Source: T1Sed10-7 sp040904745
GTDB taxonomy: Bacteria > Actinomycetota > Nitriliruptoria > Nitriliruptorales > Nitriliruptoraceae
Length of the DNA: 64,000 bases
Assembly (NCBI GenBank): GCA_040904745.1
Contig: JBBDSW010000183.1
Location: 1-64,000, forward strand
Direction of reading: 5' to 3'
In this document: one piece after another, positions 35,379 to 43,757 of the stretch
Position numbering within the stretch: the stretch's first letter is position 1
Layout of the letters: every line of letters begins with the position of its first letter
Program-made: the position numbers and the translations under genes
The notes under the pieces: generated by a model
Databases searched by the model: none
What the model was told of the DNA's origin: nothing
What the model saw: the letters and a program-made list of their open reading frames with translations, nothing else

Positions 35379-36176
35379 TCACCAACCGAGGGCGTCGAGG
35401 CGGGCGGCCACCGCGTGGTGGTAGCTCGCACCGAACAGGCGGACGTGGACCAGCAAGGGGGGCAGTTGTAGGAGCGGCTGCCGTCGCTCCCAGCCCTCAT
35501 CCAACGGCCACACCTCGTGGTAGCCCTCGTGCATCGCCGGCCCGACCGACCCGAACAGCTCCAGCATGGCGAGATCGATCTCCCGATCCGCGTGGTGGAC
35601 CGCCGGGTCCAGCAGCCAACGATCGAGGTGGACGTTCCCGGACCACAGGTCGCCGTGCACCAGGCTGGCGGGGGCCCCGTGTTCGGCCAGGTCCGCGACC
35701 ACACCGGTGTCGATGGCCCGCTGCAGACGGTCCGCCGACGCGCCGGGCAGGACGTCGAGGTGGGGGAGCAGTCGGGCCTCGGCCAGGAAGCTGGGCCACG
35801 ACCGCGTGCGGGGGTTCGGTTGCGGCAGTGGGCCGATGACGTTGTCGCGGTGCCAGCCGAAGCTCCGGTCGATCGTGCGGTGCACCCGAGCCAGGGACCG
35901 TCCGAGATCGCGACGATCACCCCGCGGCCCGTCCAGGTGTTCGAGCACCAGGACGGTTCCGGCGGAGGCGAGGACGGCGGGCACGGGACCGCCGGCGGCA
36001 CGCAGCGCCTCCAGGCCCTCCGCCTCGAGTTCGGCGGGGGTGGTGCCCTCCTTGACCACGACCTCGCGACCGTCGCGCAGCACGGCACGCCAGACGGCGG
36101 CGATCGACCCGCCGGACAACGGCTCGGATCGCACCACGGGCGGCAGCCCGGCCGGGAGTGCTGGCAGGGTGGGCAC
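35379..36176 (-). CDS. Fructosamine/ketosamine-3-kinase family protein
   Basis: 265-aa kinase of the aminoglycoside-phosphotransferase fold. FN3K hallmarks are present: SGGSIAAVWR at the nucleotide loop, LEHLDG, FGWHRDNVIGPLPQPN, the catalytic loop H174-G-D-L-W-S-G-N181, and WLLDPAVHHADREIDLAML for the metal site. Members phosphorylate ketosamines on proteins at O-3, which then fall off, reversing glycation; bacterial ones often prefer ribulosamines. It starts 2 nt after a low-molecular-weight phosphatase gene. Confidence 0.9.
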   Translation of the reverse strand: MPTLPALPAGLPPVVRSEPLSGGSIAAVWRAVLRDGREVVVKEGTTPAELEAEGLEALRAAGGPVPAVLASAGTVLVLEHLDGPRGDRRDLGRSLARVHRTIDRSFGWHRDNVIGPLPQPNPRTRSWPSFLAEARLLPHLDVLPGASADRLQRAIDTGVVADLAEHGAPASLVHGDLWSGNVHLDRWLLDPAVHHADREIDLAMLELFGSVGPAMHEGYHEVWPLDEGWERRQPLLQLPPLLVHVRLFGASYHHAVAARLDALGW

Positions 36177-36178
36177 CG

Positions 36179-36709
36179 CTAGGTCCCGTCGATCTCCGAC
36201 GGGGCCCGGCCGTATCGGAGCGCACCCTCGATCCCGCCGGAGACGAGCGCTGCGACCAGCGAGTTGGCCGTGCGCCGACAGATGGCGACGACCTCGTCGA
36301 AGCCGTCGGGCCCACCGAAGTACGGGTCGGGCACGTCCGTATCGTCGTCCGTCGCGGGATCGAAGCGGCGGAACAGCACGACCGGCGTCGTCACACCCGC
36401 GGTCTCGGCGAGCACCTGCAGTTCCGCGAGGTTGCGCCGGTCCATGGCCAGGACGAGATCGGCCTCGACCATGGCCGGCGCGGTGACCTGGACGGCGGTG
36501 CCCTCGATGCGCAGGTCGTGGTGGGCGCCGGCCGCGCGCATCCGATGGTCAGGGGGCTCGCCGACGTGCCAGGCGCCCGTGCCGGCCGAGGAGACCTCGA
36601 TGGCCAGGTCCACGGCTGCTGCCGCCGCCTCGGCGAGGGCGGCCTCGGCGGTCGGTGATCGGCAGATGTTGCCCAGACAGACGGTCAGGAGCTTCAACGG
36701 TTCGGTCAC
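36179..36709 (-). CDS. Low-molecular-weight protein-tyrosine-phosphatase family
   Basis: 176 aa with P-loop C11-LGNIC-R17-S near the N-terminus, SSAGTGAWHVGEPPD and the general-acid loop VPDPYFGG. Some relatives in FN3K operons act as ribulosamine-5-phosphate phosphatases rather than tyrosine phosphatases, which would prepare the substrate for the neighbouring kinase. A role in wall-polymer regulation with the upstream LCP gene is the alternative. GTG 36709 overlaps the LCP stop; the kinase follows after 2 nt. Confidence 0.9.
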   Translation of the reverse strand: MTEPLKLLTVCLGNICRSPTAEAALAEAAAAAVDLAIEVSSAGTGAWHVGEPPDHRMRAAGAHHDLRIEGTAVQVTAPAMVEADLVLAMDRRNLAELQVLAETAGVTTPVVLFRRFDPATDDDTDVPDPYFGGPDGFDEVVAICRRTANSLVAALVSGGIEGALRYGRAPSEIDGT

Positions 36710-37995
36710 TGGTCCTCCGCGGCGTCGCTGCTCAGCACGATGGTCACGTGGGTCACCTCGTCGGTCTCCTGCAGGGTGCTCGCTCCTGGGAGGTCACCGG
36801 CGACGCGCTCGGCGGCGGGCCGATCACCGGGGGGATGCCGCACGACGGTCCGCTCGGTCGGCTCCGCGTTGGTGACCGCGTCGATCTCGTAGCCGAGCGC
36901 TGCCAGTTCGTCGGCGATCGAGCCTGCCAGGCCAGCGACGCCCGCGCCGTTGGCGACGCTGACCCGGATGTCCTCGCGGGCCGGGGTCTGACCGTTCTCG
37001 TCCTCGGTGACGACCTCATCGAGGACGCTGCCATCACGGAACCGGGCGAACAGTGTCTCCGCGTCCGGCTGCTGGGGATCGAGCACGTACGCCCCACCGC
37101 TGGTGGTCCGCGGGGCCACGGGGACCGTGTGGGTGACCACGTTCCCACCGGCCAGTGCACGAGCGCCCCGGGCGAGCCTCACCAACCCGGGGAGGCCGAG
37201 CGAGTCGTCGACGGTCACGGCCTGCCCCATGTCACCGGACAGTCGCCAGAGGGTGAGCGGGTTCAACAGCACGCTCGGCTGCGTGACCTCGGTAGCCAGG
37301 GCGCGGACGAACCGTTGCTGGCGCTGGATCCGCTGGAGGTCGTCGTCGATCTTTCGGACCCGGACGTAGCCCAGTGCGTCGGTCCCATCGAGGACCTGGC
37401 AGCCTGCCGGGAGATCGATGCCCGCGTCACGGTCGGCGATCGGCTCGTCCAGGCACAGCTCGACCCCGCCGACGGCATCGACCACGTCCCGGAAGCCGCC
37501 GAACGTGATCCGAGCGTGGTGATGGACGTGGATGCCGGAGACGTCGCGGATCGTCTCCACCAGGCAGCTCGGCCCCCCGATCCCCATCGCGGCGTTGATC
37601 CGCCCCAGCGTCCCGTCGCAGCGCTCGACCCACAGATCGCGGGGGAAGGCCAGCATCGCGGTCCGATCGCCTTCGACGGTCAGGACGAAGATCGTGTCCG
37701 TGCGCTCTCCCTCGAACGTGCTCGCCGACCCGGTGGAGAGTTCGCGCTGCTCCTCGGGCGAGAGCCCCTCGCGGCTGTCCGACCCGGTGACGAGGATGTG
37801 CCGCGGGGATCCACCTCCGCGCGCCAGACCATCGACCGGTTCGCGTGCCAGCCGCGTGGGCAACCACAGGGCGAAGATCAGGGCCACGACCAGCAGGAGG
37901 ACGAGCAGGACGAGGAGGATCCGGACGAACGGGACGCGCCGCCGTCGCGCCTCGATCTCCGGACCCCAGCCCGAGGCCGCGTTCTCTTCGCTCAC
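36706..37995 (-). CDS. LytR-CpsA-Psr (LCP) family wall-polymer ligase
   Basis: 429 aa. A cytoplasmic N-terminus, one membrane helix (about 25-45) and an outer LCP domain follow in order, with RTDTIFVLTVEG, AFPRDLWV and YVRVRKIDDDLQRIQRQQRFV carrying the Arg/Asp residues that bind the polyprenyl phosphate. A C-terminal LytR_C domain (IRVSVANGAGVAGLAGSIADELAALGY) is present. Such proteins join secondary polymers, arabinogalactan-like in some actinobacteria, to peptidoglycan. GTG 37995 has GAGGGGA upstream. It is the first gene of the three-gene operon. Confidence 0.9.
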   Translation of the reverse strand: MSEENAASGWGPEIEARRRRVPFVRILLVLLVLLLVVALIFALWLPTRLAREPVDGLARGGGSPRHILVTGSDSREGLSPEEQRELSTGSASTFEGERTDTIFVLTVEGDRTAMLAFPRDLWVERCDGTLGRINAAMGIGGPSCLVETIRDVSGIHVHHHARITFGGFRDVVDAVGGVELCLDEPIADRDAGIDLPAGCQVLDGTDALGYVRVRKIDDDLQRIQRQQRFVRALATEVTQPSVLLNPLTLWRLSGDMGQAVTVDDSLGLPGLVRLARGARALAGGNVVTHTVPVAPRTTSGGAYVLDPQQPDAETLFARFRDGSVLDEVVTEDENGQTPAREDIRVSVANGAGVAGLAGSIADELAALGYEIDAVTNAEPTERTVVRHPPGDRPAAERVAGDLPGASTLQETDEVTHVTIVLSSDAAEDQ

Positions 37996-38102
37996 CTGGT
38001 CCCCTCGTCTCTCCTCCGAGGCCGCGCTCGGCCGAAGGCAGCGGGCAGTGTCCATCCTCGCAGGGGTGATGGCCAACCTCGGTCCCGGGCTGCCACCGCC
38101 GG

Positions 38103-38108
38103 TACGGT
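38103..38108 (+). promoter_or_regulatory. Putative -10 (TACGGT) of the class V aminotransferase gene
   Basis: TACGGT lies 42 nt before GTG 38151, which has GGAGGAGG in its leader. Confidence 0.35.
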
Positions 38109-38150
38109 GTCCGGTGCCTGGTCGCCCCGCGGCCGGGAGGAGGCGAGCCG

Positions 38151-39890
38151 GTGCAGCAACTCTCAGCCGCGGAGCGCGAGGCTCTGGTCGCCGCGGTGCG
38201 CGGTGCCGTGATCGGCGACACGGAGGCCGTCGACACCCCGTTCGGCCCGAGACGGGTGGTCTACGCCGACTACACGGCGTCCGGGCGTGCGCTGGGGTTC
38301 ATCGAGGACCACCTCCGCGAGGTCGTCCTTCCGCTGTACGCCAACACCCACACGGAGACCTCGGGGACCGGGCGACAGACGACCCGCTTCCGTGAGGATG
38401 CCCGCCGGATCATCGGCGAGGCCTTCGGGGCCCGGGACGAGCACGTCGTGCTCTTCGCCGGCACGGGGTCGACCGGGGCCATCGACAAACTCGTCCACGC
38501 CCTCGGCCTACGGCTGCCGACGCAGCTCGATGAGCGCTACGACCTCACCGGCCAGATCCCCGCGGATGAGCGCCCGGTGGTGTTCATCGGCCCGTACGAG
38601 CACCACTCGAACGAGCTTCCGTGGCGCGAATCCATCGCCGACGTGGTCACGATCCCCGAGGACGCGGACGGGCACGTCGATCTCGACGCGCTCGAGCGAG
38701 CCCTGATCGACCATGCCGACCGTCCGCTGAGGATCGGATCCTTCTCAGCCGCTTCGAACGTGACCGGCATCCTCACCGACACCCGCGCGGTCTCGGTCCT
38801 CCTGCACCGGCACGGTGCGCTCGCACTGTGGGACTGCGCAGCGGCCGCCCCGTACGTCGAGGTGTCCATGGCGCCGCACCGTGCTGCCTCGGACGGCTCG
38901 CGCGACGATGCCCATCTCGATCACAAGGACGCCGTGTTCGTGTCCCCGCACAAGCTGATCGGCGGTCCGGGGACGCCGGGGCTCCTGATCGCCCGCAGGG
39001 AGCTGTTCACGAGCCCCGTCCCCACCGTCCCCGGTGGCGGCACGGTCGCCTACGTCAACGCCGCCGAGCACGACTACCTCGATGAGCTGGAGGAGCGGGA
39101 GGAGGGTGGCACCCCAGACATCGTCGGCGCGGTCCGTGCCGGCCTGGTCTTCCAGCTGAAGCAGGCCGTCGGCACCGACACGATCCTCGCGCATGAGCGT
39201 GCCGCCATCACCCGGGCGATCGATGCCTGGCGGGATGAGCCGACGTTGGAGATCCTCGGCAACCTCGCGGCCGAGCGGCTCTCGATCGTGTCCTTCGTGG
39301 TGCAGCACGGCTCGGGAGATCTCCACCACGAGTTCGTCGTCGCGCTGCTCAACGACCTGTTCGGCATCCAGGCGCGGGGTGGGTGCTCGTGCGCCGGCCC
39401 GTACGGGCACCGGCTGCTCGGGATCGACGACGAGCGCTCGCACGCCTTCGAGCGTGCCATCTCCTGTGGCTACACCGGCCTGAAGCCGGGCTGGGTGCGG
39501 ATCAACTTCACCTGGTTCCTGACCGACGCGGTGATCTCGTTCCTGATCGAGGCCGTCCGGATGATCGCGCGCGACGGATGGCGGCTGGTGGATGCCTACC
39601 GCTTCGACCCGGCGAGTGGACGCTGGACCCACCGGGACGGCCGCGTTCCCCCGCCGATGTCGCTGGACGACGTGCGGTACACGGATGGGGCGGTGACCTG
39701 GCCGAGCCGTCGGCTCCAGCTCCCGGACACGGCCCTGGACGATGTCCTGGCCGATGCCGCCGAGATCCTGCGCCGTGGCGCGCCGCCGCTGGCCGAGGAG
39801 CCGCTGCGGCTGCCTCCGGAGATCGAGGCGCTGCGTTGGTTCCCGCTCCCCGGGGAGCGGGCCCCCGCCGAACCCGCCCTGCGGGACTGA
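38151..39890 (+). CDS. Class V aminotransferase / cysteine-desulfurase-like PLP enzyme
   Basis: 579 aa, about 170 longer than NifS/SufS enzymes. The fold-type I core has ANTHTETSGTGR, AGTGSTGAIDKLV, GPYEHHSNELPWRE, the PLP-phosphate region and Lys268 in SPHKLIGGPGTPG. A Cys pair in RGGCSCAGPYGH lies where desulfurases have the catalytic loop. The C-terminal ~100 residues extend beyond the core (FDPASGRWTHRD onward). Whether it is a desulfurase or a lyase is not decidable by eye. No Fe-S assembly genes are near. Confidence 0.82.
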   Translation: MQQLSAAEREALVAAVRGAVIGDTEAVDTPFGPRRVVYADYTASGRALGFIEDHLREVVLPLYANTHTETSGTGRQTTRFREDARRIIGEAFGARDEHVVLFAGTGSTGAIDKLVHALGLRLPTQLDERYDLTGQIPADERPVVFIGPYEHHSNELPWRESIADVVTIPEDADGHVDLDALERALIDHADRPLRIGSFSAASNVTGILTDTRAVSVLLHRHGALALWDCAAAAPYVEVSMAPHRAASDGSRDDAHLDHKDAVFVSPHKLIGGPGTPGLLIARRELFTSPVPTVPGGGTVAYVNAAEHDYLDELEEREEGGTPDIVGAVRAGLVFQLKQAVGTDTILAHERAAITRAIDAWRDEPTLEILGNLAAERLSIVSFVVQHGSGDLHHEFVVALLNDLFGIQARGGCSCAGPYGHRLLGIDDERSHAFERAISCGYTGLKPGWVRINFTWFLTDAVISFLIEAVRMIARDGWRLVDAYRFDPASGRWTHRDGRVPPPMSLDDVRYTDGAVTWPSRRLQLPDTALDDVLADAAEILRRGAPPLAEEPLRLPPEIEALRWFPLPGERAPAEPALRD

Positions 39891-39968
39891 GTCGCACGGT
39901 CAGCCGGCGGTCGGCGAACCGAACCCGCTGCGCGGGACCGGATCGCACGCCGGGCCGGCAGCGGCGCC

Positions 39969-40646
39969 CTAGCGGGTCACGCCGACGCCGTCGAGGTGGG
40001 CGACGTCGCTGAAGCGCTCCAGGCTGAAGATGTGACGGCCGGCGATCGGGACGGCCCGGAGCACCGTGATCGAGGCGTGGGCGCTGCTGAAACGTTCCCA
40101 CTCCCATGGCTCGGGCTCGAGACCGAGCAGATGACCGAGGACGACCGAGTTCGTACCGGCGTGGGCCACGACCAGCGTGCGGCGCGGGAACTCCGGCACG
40201 GTCCACAGGCGCTCCTCGTCCCGGCTGACGCCCACCTCGGCGAGTTCGTTGGTGAGGCCGAGGGTGACGCGGGCGTGGAAGTCGTGGAACGACTCGCCGC
40301 CCGGCATCCCGTCCCACCAGTTGGCTCGGGGTCGTCCCCGCGCTTCGGCGAGCCTCCGGCCGACCTCCTCGGCGGGTGAGCCCTGCCAGGACGCCGGCAT
40401 GTGGATCTCGTGGAGCCAGGCGCGCTCGGTGACGGTCTCCGCGGACACCGTCTCCAGCAGCGGCGCAGCGGTACGCCGGGCCCGTCGCGCGGTGGAGACC
40501 AGCACCTCGTCGAAGCGCTCATCCGAGAGGGTCGCAGCCAACTGCTCGGCCTGGCGCTGACCGAGATCGGTCAGGCGCGGGTCGACCTGCGCTTCCTGGC
40601 CGCGGTTCCACTCCGGCTGCGCGTGCCGCACGAGGACGAGTTCCAT
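39969..40646 (-). CDS. Histidine phosphatase family protein
   Basis: 225 aa of the phosphoglycerate-mutase-like branch. The phosphohistidine motif is LVRHAQPEWN near the N-terminus (RHG is more usual; RHA occurs in SixA and cobalamin-phosphatase relatives). STARRARRTAAPL, the acid-region Glu in LHEIHMP, and the second catalytic His in VVAHAGTNS complete the site. The substrate is unknown. It stands 28 nt downstream of a small gene on the same strand. Confidence 0.85.
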   Translation of the reverse strand: MELVLVRHAQPEWNRGQEAQVDPRLTDLGQRQAEQLAATLSDERFDEVLVSTARRARRTAAPLLETVSAETVTERAWLHEIHMPASWQGSPAEEVGRRLAEARGRPRANWWDGMPGGESFHDFHARVTLGLTNELAEVGVSRDEERLWTVPEFPRRTLVVAHAGTNSVVLGHLLGLEPEPWEWERFSSAHASITVLRAVPIAGRHIFSLERFSDVAHLDGVGVTR

Positions 40647-40674
40647 CGTCAGGATCCCCCACCCCTCCCGCGGG

Positions 40675-40872
40675 TCAGGCGGGCTCGTCCCCGGGTTCCT
40701 CATCGATCCCGAGGTCCAGTTCCCGTCCAACGGTGTGTGCCAACCACTCCAGCGCCTCGTCGGACGAGACGATGTCGGCGGCTGCCGCTAGCCGGGCCGT
40801 CTCGAACGCTTCGACCGCGGCGTCGCCCGCCTCGGCGCCGCGCCGCGTCTGTCGGGTCCGACGCGTCGTCAT
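40675..40872 (-). CDS. Small hypothetical protein
   Basis: 65 residues: a basic start (TTRRTRQTRRG), a helical acidic middle (AAVEAFETARLAAAADIVSSDEALEWLAHTVG split over two helices) and an acidic tail. GAGGAG stands 6 nt before ATG 40872, which supports translation. No family is recognised. Confidence 0.5.
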   Translation of the reverse strand: MTTRRTRQTRRGAEAGDAAVEAFETARLAAAADIVSSDEALEWLAHTVGRELDLGIDEEPGDEPA

Positions 40873-40959
40873 CGCGAACTCCTCGTCCGGGGACCGTTGG
40901 CCTCCCCACGGTAGACCGCCGGCCGTCCTGCCTCCACCACCGACGTCGGGTGGTGACGT

Positions 40960-42036
40960 TCACCGTCGCTGCGGCGGCGTGGCAGCGGCCACCACCTCCT
41001 TGGCTTCCTGCCCCGGGGTGAAGCAGCAGTCCACCGGGCAGGCATCGTGGTTCGGCCCACGGGTTCCCAGCGCCCGCCGGGGAGCGTCCTCGAGGCGTTC
41101 GAGCACCAGTTCTCGGATCATGGCCACGAACCGGGGATCGGTCCCGACCGAGGCCGCTCGGGCGAAGGCGAGTCCCAGCTGCTGCGCCGTGCCCGCAGCT
41201 TCGACATCGAGGTCGTAGATCACCTCCATGTGGTCCGAGACGAACCCGATCGGTACGCACACCAGGCCGGGGACCCCACGTTCGTGCCGTTCCTCGAGGT
41301 GGTCGTTGATGTCGGGTTCGAGCCACGGGACGAACTCCGGGCCGGAACGGGAGTTGTACACCAGTTGCCACGGGCGTTCCCCACCGTCCGGCATCGGTGC
41401 GCGCTCGGCCAGGAGCTCCATGACGATGCGAGCGGCCTCGTAGTGCTGCGCTTCGTAGTCGCAGTGGCGGGCCATGGTCCGCGGGATCGAGTGGGTCGTG
41501 AACGCCACCTGGGCGTGGTCGCGGACGTCGGCCGGGAGCCGGGTGAGCGCCTCCAGGATGGAGTCCACCTGAGGTTCGAGGAAGCCCGGGTGGTTGTAGT
41601 AGACGCGGAGCTTGTCGAGCTCCGGAGCACCCGCTACCTGTGCGCGAGCCTCGGCGAGATCCTCGCGGTACTGCCGGCAGCCCGAGTACGACGAGAACGC
41701 CGAGGTCACCAGGCACAGGGCGCGCGTCACGCCGTCGTCGCGCATCTGGGTGAGCGTGTCCGGCAGGAGGGGATGCCAGTTGCGGTTCCCCCAGTAGACG
41801 GGCAGGTCCGGCCCCTCGGCGGCGAACAGTTCGCGGATCGCGGCCTGGAGCGCGCGGTTCTGCTCGTTGATGGGGGAGCGGCCCCCGAACTCGAAGTAGT
41901 GCTGGCTGACCTCCTCGAGGCGCTCGCGGGGGATGTCGCGGCCCCGGGTCACGTTCTCCATGAACGGGATCACCTCGTCGGGCTGCTCGGGTCCGCCGAA
42001 GGACACCAACAGGATCGCGTCGTACTCGCTGGCCAC
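40960..42036 (-). CDS. cpfC: Ferrochelatase (coproporphyrin ferrochelatase type)
   Basis: 358 aa with the family features LLVSFGGPEQPDEV, YWGNRNWHP, FTTHSIP with the catalytic His, and FVSDHMEVIYDLD with the catalytic Glu. The C-terminal CPVDCC, with the earlier SGCRQY cysteine, can supply the [2Fe-2S] ligands seen in actinobacterial enzymes. Actinobacteria make haem through coproporphyrin III, so iron insertion into coproporphyrin is the expected reaction. GTG 42036 has AGGAG 5 nt upstream; GTG 42042 is possible. Confidence 0.92.
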   Translation of the reverse strand: MASEYDAILLVSFGGPEQPDEVIPFMENVTRGRDIPRERLEEVSQHYFEFGGRSPINEQNRALQAAIRELFAAEGPDLPVYWGNRNWHPLLPDTLTQMRDDGVTRALCLVTSAFSSYSGCRQYREDLAEARAQVAGAPELDKLRVYYNHPGFLEPQVDSILEALTRLPADVRDHAQVAFTTHSIPRTMARHCDYEAQHYEAARIVMELLAERAPMPDGGERPWQLVYNSRSGPEFVPWLEPDINDHLEERHERGVPGLVCVPIGFVSDHMEVIYDLDVEAAGTAQQLGLAFARAASVGTDPRFVAMIRELVLERLEDAPRRALGTRGPNHDACPVDCCFTPGQEAKEVVAAATPPQRR

Positions 42037-42076
42037 GTCCACTCCTCTCCGTCACGGGTCGGCACCTCCGGCCCGT

Positions 42077-42589
42077 TCATGACGTCTTCGTCGGCCCCGG
42101 GTCCTCGGGATCGTTCCGTCCGGCGAGACCACGCAGCAGCGAGACATCGGCCTCCTGGACGGCCCACGCGGCGTCGAACCGGGCAAGGCGGGACGTCCGT
42201 GGTCTCACGCGCAGCAGGATCGCCAGTGCCGCCAGCCCTCCGATCGCGATGCTCCAGCGCGGGCCGATGGTGGCGGCCATGACCGTCGTGACGAGCACGA
42301 GGCTCTCGGCGATCACCGCCTGGAGCACGAGCCGTGCCCGCAGCTCACCGAGAGCCCGCCCGTCATCAGCCGGGGGACTGGCCGCGAAGACGCGGTCGAT
42401 CCCCACCGTGGCGAGGTAGCCCGCGGCCCCGAGGGCGAGTGCCAGCACCAGAGGGAGGGCGATCGGCAGGGTGGGCGTGACATCGACGACCAGCGTCAGC
42501 AGCGTCGCCAGGAGCAGGACCCCCACCACGAACGCCGTCCAGAGCTGCTGTTGCCGCTGCAGTGACCGTGGGTCCTCACCGGGGGCCAT
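42077..42589 (-). CDS. Hypothetical four-helix membrane protein
   Basis: 170 residues with two helix pairs (FVVGVLLLATLLTLVV; IALPLVLALALGAAGYL; LVLQAVIAESLVLVTTVMAA; SIAIGGLAALAILLRV) joined by a short acidic loop (SPPADDGRA). The ends are charged. No family is recognised. It is 40 nt upstream of ferrochelatase on the same strand and so may be co-transcribed. Confidence 0.65.
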   Translation of the reverse strand: MAPGEDPRSLQRQQQLWTAFVVGVLLLATLLTLVVDVTPTLPIALPLVLALALGAAGYLATVGIDRVFAASPPADDGRALGELRARLVLQAVIAESLVLVTTVMAATIGPRWSIAIGGLAALAILLRVRPRTSRLARFDAAWAVQEADVSLLRGLAGRNDPEDPGPTKTS

Positions 42590-42658
42590 GGGTGTGCGCG
42601 CTCCTGCTCTTCTCCCGGGGGTCGGTGCCCAGGCTAGGAGGTCGATCCGGGGGCTCGG

Positions 42659-43603
42659 TCACCGCGGGGTCGTCACCGTGGTGGGCGTGCGCTGCGCCAG
42701 CCAGATACCGATCAGGATCAGGATGCCGCCGACCACGGCGGTGACCGCCAGGCGTTCGTCGAGGAACAGGACCCCTGCGAGCACCGCCACCACCGGGATG
42801 AGGTAGGTCGTCAAGGTCGCGTTGGTCGCACCGACCTTGGCGACGAGGCTGTAGAACACGAGGAAGGCCAGCCCGGTACCGAACGTTCCGAGCAGCAGGA
42901 CCGCTCCCGCGGGTACCAGGGACAGGGACCTGAGCCCTGGGCCGCCACCTTCGACGACCCAGGCGATCGGGATCGTGACGGCCGCGGCGGTCAGTACCTG
43001 CCCCGTCGCCAGCACCAGGGGTGGGGCACTACCGGACACGCGGCTCTTGGCGAACACGGCGCCGAGCGCGTACAGCAGCGTCGCCACCACGACGGCGAGG
43101 ACGGCGATGACCCGGCCCGGCTGTTCCAGATCGCCGGCGACGATCGACGCCACCCCGGCCGATGCCAGGAGCAGCCCGATGATGCGGCGGGGCGTGATGC
43201 GCTCCAAGCCGACCGCCGCGGAGACGAGGAGGGTCGAGGTGGGCACGATCGCCATCAGGAGTCCGGTGAGCCCCGAGGGCAGTGTCTGCTGCGCCCAGGC
43301 GAGGAGCGTCCACGGCGTCGCGTTGTTGATGATCCCGAGGATCAGCAGCCTCCCCCACAGCGATGCGGTGTTGGGCAGACGCTTGCCTCGCAGGAGGAGG
43401 ATCACCAGCAGGACGAGCCCGCCCACGCTCGTACGTCCGGCCACGATCCAGACCGGCCCGAGCTCGGCGAGCGCGAGTTCGACGAACAGGAAGGACATGC
43501 CCCACATCAGGCTCAGCGCCACCAGTTGGGCAGCCTCGACCGGTCCATAGCTGGCGGCCAGGCTCGCTGGGGCGGTGGTGCGGGGGCCGGAAGGCGCGGA
43601 CAC
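42659..43603 (-). CDS. EamA/DMT-family transporter
   Basis: 314 aa with ten predicted helices in two EamA repeats. The first contains SLMWGMSFLFVELAL and GRTSVGGLVLL; the second ends PVVAVLAGVLFLDERLAVTAVVGGILILIG, the usual repeat end. Members export metabolites or amino acids; the substrate is unknown. Start GTG 43603. Confidence 0.88.
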   Translation of the reverse strand: MSAPSGPRTTAPASLAASYGPVEAAQLVALSLMWGMSFLFVELALAELGPVWIVAGRTSVGGLVLLVILLLRGKRLPNTASLWGRLLILGIINNATPWTLLAWAQQTLPSGLTGLLMAIVPTSTLLVSAAVGLERITPRRIIGLLLASAGVASIVAGDLEQPGRVIAVLAVVVATLLYALGAVFAKSRVSGSAPPLVLATGQVLTAAAVTIPIAWVVEGGGPGLRSLSLVPAGAVLLLGTFGTGLAFLVFYSLVAKVGATNATLTTYLIPVVAVLAGVLFLDERLAVTAVVGGILILIGIWLAQRTPTTVTTPR

Positions 43604-43719
43604 TCACGACCTCGATGGCGTCCCGAGGCGATGGACGGGACACGGGGTGGAATGACGGGTGACTCGCCACGCTAGCTCAGGGCGCCGGTCGCCGTGTGAG
43701 CGTGCAGAACGGAACGGGT

Positions 43720-43725
43720 TAGGCT
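43720..43725 (+). promoter_or_regulatory. Putative -10 (TAGGCT) of the alpha/beta hydrolase gene
   Basis: TAGGCT lies 32 nt before GTG 43758, within a short AT-richer patch (GGGTTAGGCT), and GGAGG follows before the start. Confidence 0.4.
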
Positions 43726-43757
43726 CTCGCGTTCCGCCCGCCAGTGGAGGTCACTTC

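Noticed and set aside
36655..38211. Plus-strand 518-codon frame over the LCP gene
   Set aside because: Antisense to a complete LCP protein with TM helix and LytR_C domain.
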